From positions 1 to 13,596 of the forward strand of contig CAZXLZ010000031.1 of NCBI GenBank assembly GCA_964642045.1: a stretch of DNA of 13,596 bases. Reading direction: 5' to 3'. Below are positions 12,731 to 13,596 of this stretch, one piece after another. The notes below the pieces were generated by a model. That model searched no databases. It saw only the letters and a list, made by a program, of their open reading frames with translations, and was not told the DNA's origin. The first letter of the stretch is position 1. The number at the start of each line of letters is the position of its first letter. The stretch comes from RGIG5057 sp964642045 (GTDB lineage: Bacteria; Bacillota; Clostridia; TANB77; CAG-465). A program made the position numbers and the translations under genes.

Positions 12731-13596
12731 ATGAAAGGGATAATTTTAGCAGGAGGAAGTGGAACAAGGCTTTATCCAATAACAATAGCAGTATCTAAAC
12801 AGCTTTTACCAGTTTATGATAAGCCTATGATTTATTATCCACTTGCCACACTTATGGATGCAGGGATTAAAGAGGTGCTTATAATATCTACACCAGTTTA
12901 TTTGCCAATGTTTAGTACTTTATTTGGAGATGGATCTGATCTTGGAATGAAAATAGAGTATAAAGTTCAAGAAAAGCCAGTAGGACTTGCAGATGCTTTT
13001 AGAGTAGGAGAAGAATTTATAGGTAATGATAATGTCTGCCTAATTCTAGGGGATAATATGATTTATGGACCTGGACTTACAGACATGCTTAAAGAAGCAA
13101 GCAAGCTTGAAAAAGGTGGTATTATATTTGGATATGAGGTTGCAGATCCAACTTCATATGGTGTAGTTGAGATTGATAAAGATGGAAATGCAATTTCTAT
13201 TGAAGAAAAACCTGAGGTGCCAAAGTCTAATCTTGCTGTTCCAGGGCTATATTTCTATGACAATGATGTAGTACAGATAGCTAAGAATATCAAACCTAGT
13301 GCTAGAGGTGAACTTGAGATTACAGATGTTAATAATGAATACATGAGAAGAGGAAATCTTAAAGTTTTAACTCTAGGTCAAGGATATGCGTGGTTTGACA
13401 CAGGTGCTCCTGATAGATTATCCGACGCTTCAGACTTTGTAAAAGCTATTGAGCTTCGTCAAGGAAATCAAATAGCATGTATCGAAGAACTAGCGCTAAA
13501 GAATAACTGGATTAGTAAAAATAAATCGTTAGAGCTTGCTAAAAAATACGGTAAAACTGAGTATGGTAAATATATAAAGAAAGTAGCTGAAAAAAT
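12731..13596 (+). CDS. rfbA: glucose-1-phosphate thymidylyltransferase, 3' end outside window
   Basis: The frame is open from the ATG at 12731 to the window edge, 288 complete codons. RmlA proteins are usually about 290 residues, so only a few residues are probably missing. It joins dTTP and glucose 1-phosphate to dTDP-glucose, the first step of the dTDP-rhamnose pathway. Motifs: the nucleotidyl-transfer signature GIILAGGSGTRLYPIT (3-18) and SKQLLPVYDKPMIYYPL, QEKPVGLADAF, the metal-binding LGDNMIYG, EEKP, and the late GYAWFDTGAPDRL block. The common family form reads GLAQAF where this has GLADAF, a minor change. The start lies ten bases after AAAGGGGG (12713-12720) inside the end of rmlD, so the two are tightly co-expressed. 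Confidence 0.96.
   Translation, partial: MKGIILAGGSGTRLYPITIAVSKQLLPVYDKPMIYYPLATLMDAGIKEVLIISTPVYLPMFSTLFGDGSDLGMKIEYKVQEKPVGLADAFRVGEEFIGNDNVCLILGDNMIYGPGLTDMLKEASKLEKGGIIFGYEVADPTSYGVVEIDKDGNAISIEEKPEVPKSNLAVPGLYFYDNDVVQIAKNIKPSARGELEITDVNNEYMRRGNLKVLTLGQGYAWFDTGAPDRLSDASDFVKAIELRQGNQIACIEELALKNNWISKNKSLELAKKYGKTEYGKYIKKVAEK

Noticed and set aside
1..13596. tRNA, rRNA, CRISPR array or insertion sequence
   Set aside because: No cloverleaf, rRNA motif, regular spacer-repeat pattern, transposase or terminal inverted repeat was found by reading the gene-free stretches.

Overview
The window is very AT-rich, with A/T-ending codons, strong AGGAGG-type ribosome binding sites, consensus TTGACA/TATAAT-type promoters and many hairpin-plus-T-tract terminators. 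Together with Der, a YdbC-type PC4 protein, a VanW-domain protein and dTDP-rhamnose genes, this points to a low-GC Firmicute, most likely of the Clostridia. The genus cannot be fixed from the sequence.

Left part (1-4480), accessory in character: (i) the 3' part of an XRE-type helix-turn-helix protein fused to a four-helix membrane module resembling DUF2975, overlapping a small gene of unknown function and ending at a terminator; (ii) a two-gene unit at 1434-2353 coding a two-helix membrane protein with an extracytoplasmic domain and a small soluble protein; (iii) a tandem duplication (about 2472-3176 and 3366-4062) in which promoter, leader hairpin, ribosome binding site, membrane-protein gene and terminator are all repeated, with leader and terminator better conserved than the coding parts; (iv) a cysteine-rich small protein on the minus strand with its own promoter and terminator.

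Middle part (4585-9022): a PF06541-type membrane protein translationally coupled to a bitopic-looking unknown protein, then a probable operon from the promoter at 6043: small two-helix membrane protein, der (ribosome assembly GTPase), a YdbC/PC4-like single-stranded DNA binding protein, and a phosphofructokinase of the mixed-substrate type (G104/K124 signature).

Right part (9042-13596): an unknown soluble 177-residue protein from a perfect consensus promoter, a VanW-domain protein without signal peptide, and a sugar-nucleotide operon (phosphomannomutase/phosphoglucomutase, rmlD, rmlA) driven by stacked promoters. Central carbon flow (phosphofructokinase) and hexose-phosphate supply for cell-surface polysaccharide (the mutase makes hexose-1-phosphate, RmlA activates glucose-1-phosphate with dTTP, RmlD makes dTDP-rhamnose) lie next to each other. 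rmlB and rmlC are not seen and probably lie beyond the right edge.

The strongest candidates for something undescribed are the duplicated two-helix ectodomain proteins with their conserved leader and palindromic operator, and the fused HTH-membrane regulator with its overlapping partner.
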